Positions 5,582-7,824 of a stretch of 7,824 nucleotides of DNA are shown piece by piece (the first letter of the stretch is position 1; every line of letters begins with the position of its first letter). The translations under genes and the position numbers were made by a program. Origin of the DNA: Candidatus Altimarinota bacterium (GTDB taxonomy: Bacteria; Patescibacteriota; Gracilibacteria; UBA1369; LOWO2-01-FULL-3); contig JAOZTS010000051.1 in NCBI GenBank assembly GCA_029939035.1, positions 1-7,824 of the forward strand. The letters are read 5' to 3'. The notes beneath the pieces are model-generated. The model did not search any database. It was given only the letters and a program-made list of their open reading frames with translations, and had not been told where the DNA came from.

Positions 5582-6844
5582 CTAAAACTTCAACAACCCC
5601 TCAAAGTGCCCTTTATCCTCAAACGGCCCAATCACAGCCAATTTCATCGCCCCTTCTACAAATCTATCCTCACAAACCCTCTTTATATCAGCAATTTTCA
5701 CAGAATCGATCAATTTCATAATTTCTTCAGGAGATTTTACAGAATTATGCAAAAGTTCATATTTCCCCAACAAATGGGCATATTCTTCACTATCCTCCAG
5801 GTTCAACACCATTTTCCCCTTCAAATACGCCTTCGCCTTTCTCAATTCCGCTTCATCCAACCCATCATCACGCAACATTCTATATTCCTCAATAATCCCC
5901 TTAATAGCCTCATCAACCCTCTTCAAATCCACACCCGCATTCGTAACTAAAACTCCACCATCCATATAATTATCAGTTGAAGTATGAATATAATAAGCCA
6001 ATCCTTTCGCTTCACGAACTCCCAAAAACATCCTACTACTCATATTTCCACCCAAAATCACAGAAACCAATTTCAAAACCCAGTGATCTTCATGAACTTC
6101 AGAGTATCCAGGAAATCCAACCGCAATATGCGCCTGTTCAGTCTGTTTATCCCTCAAATACACCTTTTCACTACCCAATTCTTTCAAACCCTCAAATTCA
6201 AAGGCCTTCTCACCTTCACTCAACTTGAAATGCTTCTGCACCATCTTCACCGCATCATCATTGTCAATATTACCAACAACAGCGATCACAGTATTGTCTG
6301 GTGTATATAATTTCTCCTTATATTCAACAAAATCCTTGTGCATTACTCCTCGAATCAACTCCTTTGTTCCAATTTGATCCCAACCAAGTGGCTGATCTCC
6401 AAACACTAAACTCTCAAATTTCCATCCAATCTGATACATCGGAGTATCCTGATACATATTATATTCTTCCAAAATCACTCCACGCTCCTTATCGATCTCC
6501 CCCTGCTCAAATTTCGCATGAATCAGCATGTCAGAAAGAACATCACACGCAACCACAGCATTCTCACTCGCAACTTTTACATAATAACCAGCATATTCCT
6601 TGCCGGTAAAAGCATTGAATTCGCCTCCCACGTTGTCGATCGCTTCGCTCACTTCCTTCGTATTTTTATACCTTTCCGCACCCTTAAAGAACATATGTTC
6701 CAAGAAATGCGAAAGTCCTCGAATCTTTTGATCCTCGTATCTACTTCCAGCTCCAACCAAAACCAGCACTGTCACAGCCTTTGTGCCATCAAGTTTTTTG
6801 GTTACAACCCTCAGCCCGTTATCTAGTGTAGTCTTTTTAAACAT
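5582..6844 (-). CDS. M16 family zinc metalloprotease (pitrilysin/processing-peptidase type)
   Basis: A 420-residue single-unit M16B-type peptidase, the usual size for bacterial homologues of mitochondrial processing peptidase. The inverted zinc motif HFLEH is at 46-50, with Glu49 as catalytic base and His46/His50 as ligands; the distal ligand is Glu127 in VILEEYNMYQD, 76 residues after His50 as the family expects. Other M16 marks are NTKEVSEAIDNVGGEFNAFT (61-80) and, in the second (M16_C) half, the segment around ILGGNMSSRMF and REAKGLAYYIHT that supplies substrate-binding residues. No signal peptide is visible, so it is predicted cytosolic. The substrate cannot be told from sequence. Its extended -10 element ends eight bases before the ATG, so the transcript should have about 2 nt of leader. 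It is divergent from a penicillin-binding protein gene. Confidence 0.93.
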   Translation of the reverse strand: MFKKTTLDNGLRVVTKKLDGTKAVTVLVLVGAGSRYEDQKIRGLSHFLEHMFFKGAERYKNTKEVSEAIDNVGGEFNAFTGKEYAGYYVKVASENAVVACDVLSDMLIHAKFEQGEIDKERGVILEEYNMYQDTPMYQIGWKFESLVFGDQPLGWDQIGTKELIRGVMHKDFVEYKEKLYTPDNTVIAVVGNIDNDDAVKMVQKHFKLSEGEKAFEFEGLKELGSEKVYLRDKQTEQAHIAVGFPGYSEVHEDHWVLKLVSVILGGNMSSRMFLGVREAKGLAYYIHTSTDNYMDGGVLVTNAGVDLKRVDEAIKGIIEEYRMLRDDGLDEAELRKAKAYLKGKMVLNLEDSEEYAHLLGKYELLHNSVKSPEEIMKLIDSVKIADIKRVCEDRFVEGAMKLAVIGPFEDKGHFEGLLKF

Positions 6845-6852
6845 CGGCGGAA

Positions 6853-6861
6853 ATTATATCA
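6853..6861 (-). promoter_or_regulatory. Extended -10 promoter of the M16 gene (near-leaderless transcript)
   Basis: TGA-TATAAT on the minus strand, with a perfect TATAAT at 6853-6858. The start point predicted from standard spacing is near 6846, two bases before the ATG at 6844. No good -35 box is visible at 16-18 bp; TGGGGA at 16 bp is the best. The upstream contact region of this promoter covers the -10 box of the opposite promoter. Confidence 0.6.
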
Positions 6862-6864
6862 TAC

Positions 6865-6875
6865 TGTGCTATAAT
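6865..6875 (+). promoter_or_regulatory. Extended -10 promoter of the penicillin-binding protein gene
   Basis: TGTGC-TATAAT with a perfect TATAAT at 6870-6875. The start point would be near 6882, giving a leader of about 20 nt without a Shine-Dalgarno before the ATG at 6902. No convincing -35 is present. The -10 boxes of this and the M16 promoter face away from each other with 11 bp between them. Confidence 0.6.
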
Positions 6876-6901
6876 CCCCAGGCTAAAAAATTCAAATCAA
6901 T

Positions 6902-7824
6902 ATGTACAAATCCAAGGCAAGAGTTGAGATAAATAAAATCACGTTCTTGATAGTAGGGATGGCTTTTATTACAGCTGTAATTTTGATCAAACTTTTCCAA
7001 TTACAAATAATAGATCACAATTATTACCAGGAAATAGCAACAAGAGAACAATACGGATACATAGAACTTCCAGCCCAAAGAGGCGAAATTATTATCAAAG
7101 ATTACCATTCGGGAGAAGAGTTCCTAATAGCCACAAACACAACACTCAATCTCCTCTACGCCGATCCCGGCCTCATAAAAGATCCACTATTTGTATCAGC
7201 AAAACTCGCTCCGCTCCTTTATGACCCAGAAGATGCAGCCGCAGATGACTATGAAAGAATAGACGAAATTTCCAGAAACCTTTCACCCGACCTAACAGAA
7301 GAAGAAATTGCCGAACTCCTAAAACCACTCTCCGGCCAAGACCTCGAAGAAAAATTCAGGGCAGAATTAACAGAAAAAATTAGCCAAAAACAACGACAAG
7401 AAATTCTCCTAACAACCGAAGTAGAAGAAGACGATTTAATAAAATTACAAAACACAAACATAGGAGGAATAGAAGTCATAGAAGGCGCAATTTACGCATA
7501 CCCTCCACAAATTTCCAATCCCAAATATGTAGCAGAATCCATTGCAGATTACGTAAAAATCCCAAGTAGCAAACTCGAAAAACTCCTAAAAGGAGAAAAT
7601 AGATACGTCGTCCTCCAGAAAAAACTCGACATAGACATATCAGACCAAATAAAAACATTTTTCTCAGAAGATGATGACGAAATGTGGAAAGGAATAGGCA
7701 TGACAGAAGAATATTTCCGATACTATCCAGAGGGCTCATTAGCTGCCAGTATCATCGGTTATGTAAACTCAGACAACATCGGGCAATACGGAATAGAAAG
7801 CTCATTCAACACACAACTACAAGA
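6902..7824 (+). CDS. Class B penicillin-binding protein, N-terminal part (FtsI/PBP2 type, runs off window)
   Basis: Peptidoglycan transpeptidase of the elongation or division machinery; only the first 307 residues are in the window and the frame is open to the end. A short basic N-terminus is followed by one membrane helix (about 13-34, ITFLIVGMAFITAVILIKLFQL), typical of class B PBPs anchored in the cytoplasmic membrane. Then comes LPAQRGEI (56-63), the counterpart of the usual RGxIxDR motif, and YADPGLIKDP (86-95). At 269-299 the segment EEYFRYYPEGSLAASIIGYV followed by GQYGIES matches the end of the PBP dimerisation domain. The transpeptidase domain with SxxK lies beyond the window, so PBP2 and FtsI cannot be told apart. 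The part between 107 and 195 is longer and more acidic than usual and seems to include a repeat of the ADP..I.DP..V unit. It lies on the presumed lagging strand. Confidence 0.9.
   Translation, partial: MYKSKARVEINKITFLIVGMAFITAVILIKLFQLQIIDHNYYQEIATREQYGYIELPAQRGEIIIKDYHSGEEFLIATNTTLNLLYADPGLIKDPLFVSAKLAPLLYDPEDAAADDYERIDEISRNLSPDLTEEEIAELLKPLSGQDLEEKFRAELTEKISQKQRQEILLTTEVEEDDLIKLQNTNIGGIEVIEGAIYAYPPQISNPKYVAESIADYVKIPSSKLEKLLKGENRYVVLQKKLDIDISDQIKTFFSEDDDEMWKGIGMTEEYFRYYPEGSLAASIIGYVNSDNIGQYGIESSFNTQLQ

Noticed and set aside
5423..5950. Open frame of 175 codons on the + strand
   Set aside because: It runs antisense through the C-terminal half of the well-supported M16 protease, has low-complexity Phe/Ile/Pro/His-rich composition typical of shadow frames in this skewed DNA, and shows no family motif.
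7249..7739. Two minus-strand frames opposite the PBP gene
   Set aside because: Both are antisense to an unbroken PBP coding frame with recognisable motifs; their Ser/Arg/Leu-rich content is what the antisense of an acidic Glu-rich region gives.
1..7824. tRNA, rRNA, CRISPR array, insertion sequence or riboswitch
   Set aside because: Intergenic gaps are at most about 160 bases and contain no cloverleaf, regularly spaced repeats, transposase frame or conserved leader that I can recognise.

Overview
The window is AT-rich bacterial DNA from an organism that looks like a small-genome, Patescibacteria/CPR-type lineage. Grounds for that inference are a split transketolase-like pair, RpiB rather than RpiA, tightly packed genes, almost no Shine-Dalgarno sequences and at least one promoter placed so close to its start codon that the mRNA would be leaderless. 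TGA ends two genes (the tktN-like and tktC-like genes), so the UGA=Gly code of Gracilibacteria/Absconditabacteria does not apply. Placement below phylum level (for example Peregrinibacteria) would be a guess.

Layout, left to right. (1) 1-279 (+): the 3' end of an unrecognised gene, convergent with and overlapping the next gene by 47 bp. (2) 233-4056 (-): one six-gene cluster, in transcription order ndk, tktN-like, tktC-like, prs, rpiB, rpe, with gaps or overlaps of 12, -4, 46-51, 10-31 and -1 bases. A promoter (TTGTCT-17-TAGAAT) lies just upstream of ndk and a weaker one just before prs. (3) 4134-5420 (-): a 428-residue Lys/Ala-rich protein of unknown function with its own extended -10 promoter. 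Upstream of it are a GC-rich palindrome and an AT-rich inverted repeat that may terminate the next gene. (4) 5582-6844 (-): an M16 zinc protease. (5) 6902 to the window end (+): the N-terminal part of a class B penicillin-binding protein, divergent from the protease with the two -10 boxes 11 bp apart.

How the genes fit together. The six-gene cluster reads as a nucleotide-precursor module. Transketolase would make pentose phosphates from glycolytic intermediates, Rpe and RpiB interconvert Xu5P/Ru5P/R5P, Prs makes PRPP, and Ndk charges NDPs to NTPs. The odd part is the transketolase pair. By hand alignment both halves lack the residues that make a transketolase work: the four active-site His of the N-terminal half and the catalytic Glu of the C-terminal half. 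The C-terminal half is also cut to 123 residues, with no room for the missing domain before prs. Yet both frames are open, the genes are joined by an ATGA overlap, and the Mg-ThDP ligands of the N-half remain. This is the most promising candidate here for an undescribed function: either a repurposed ThDP-binding protein or a decaying enzyme.

The + strand is C-rich over G and A-rich over T across most of the window, so the minus strand is probably the replication leading strand, and the clustered genes run with it.
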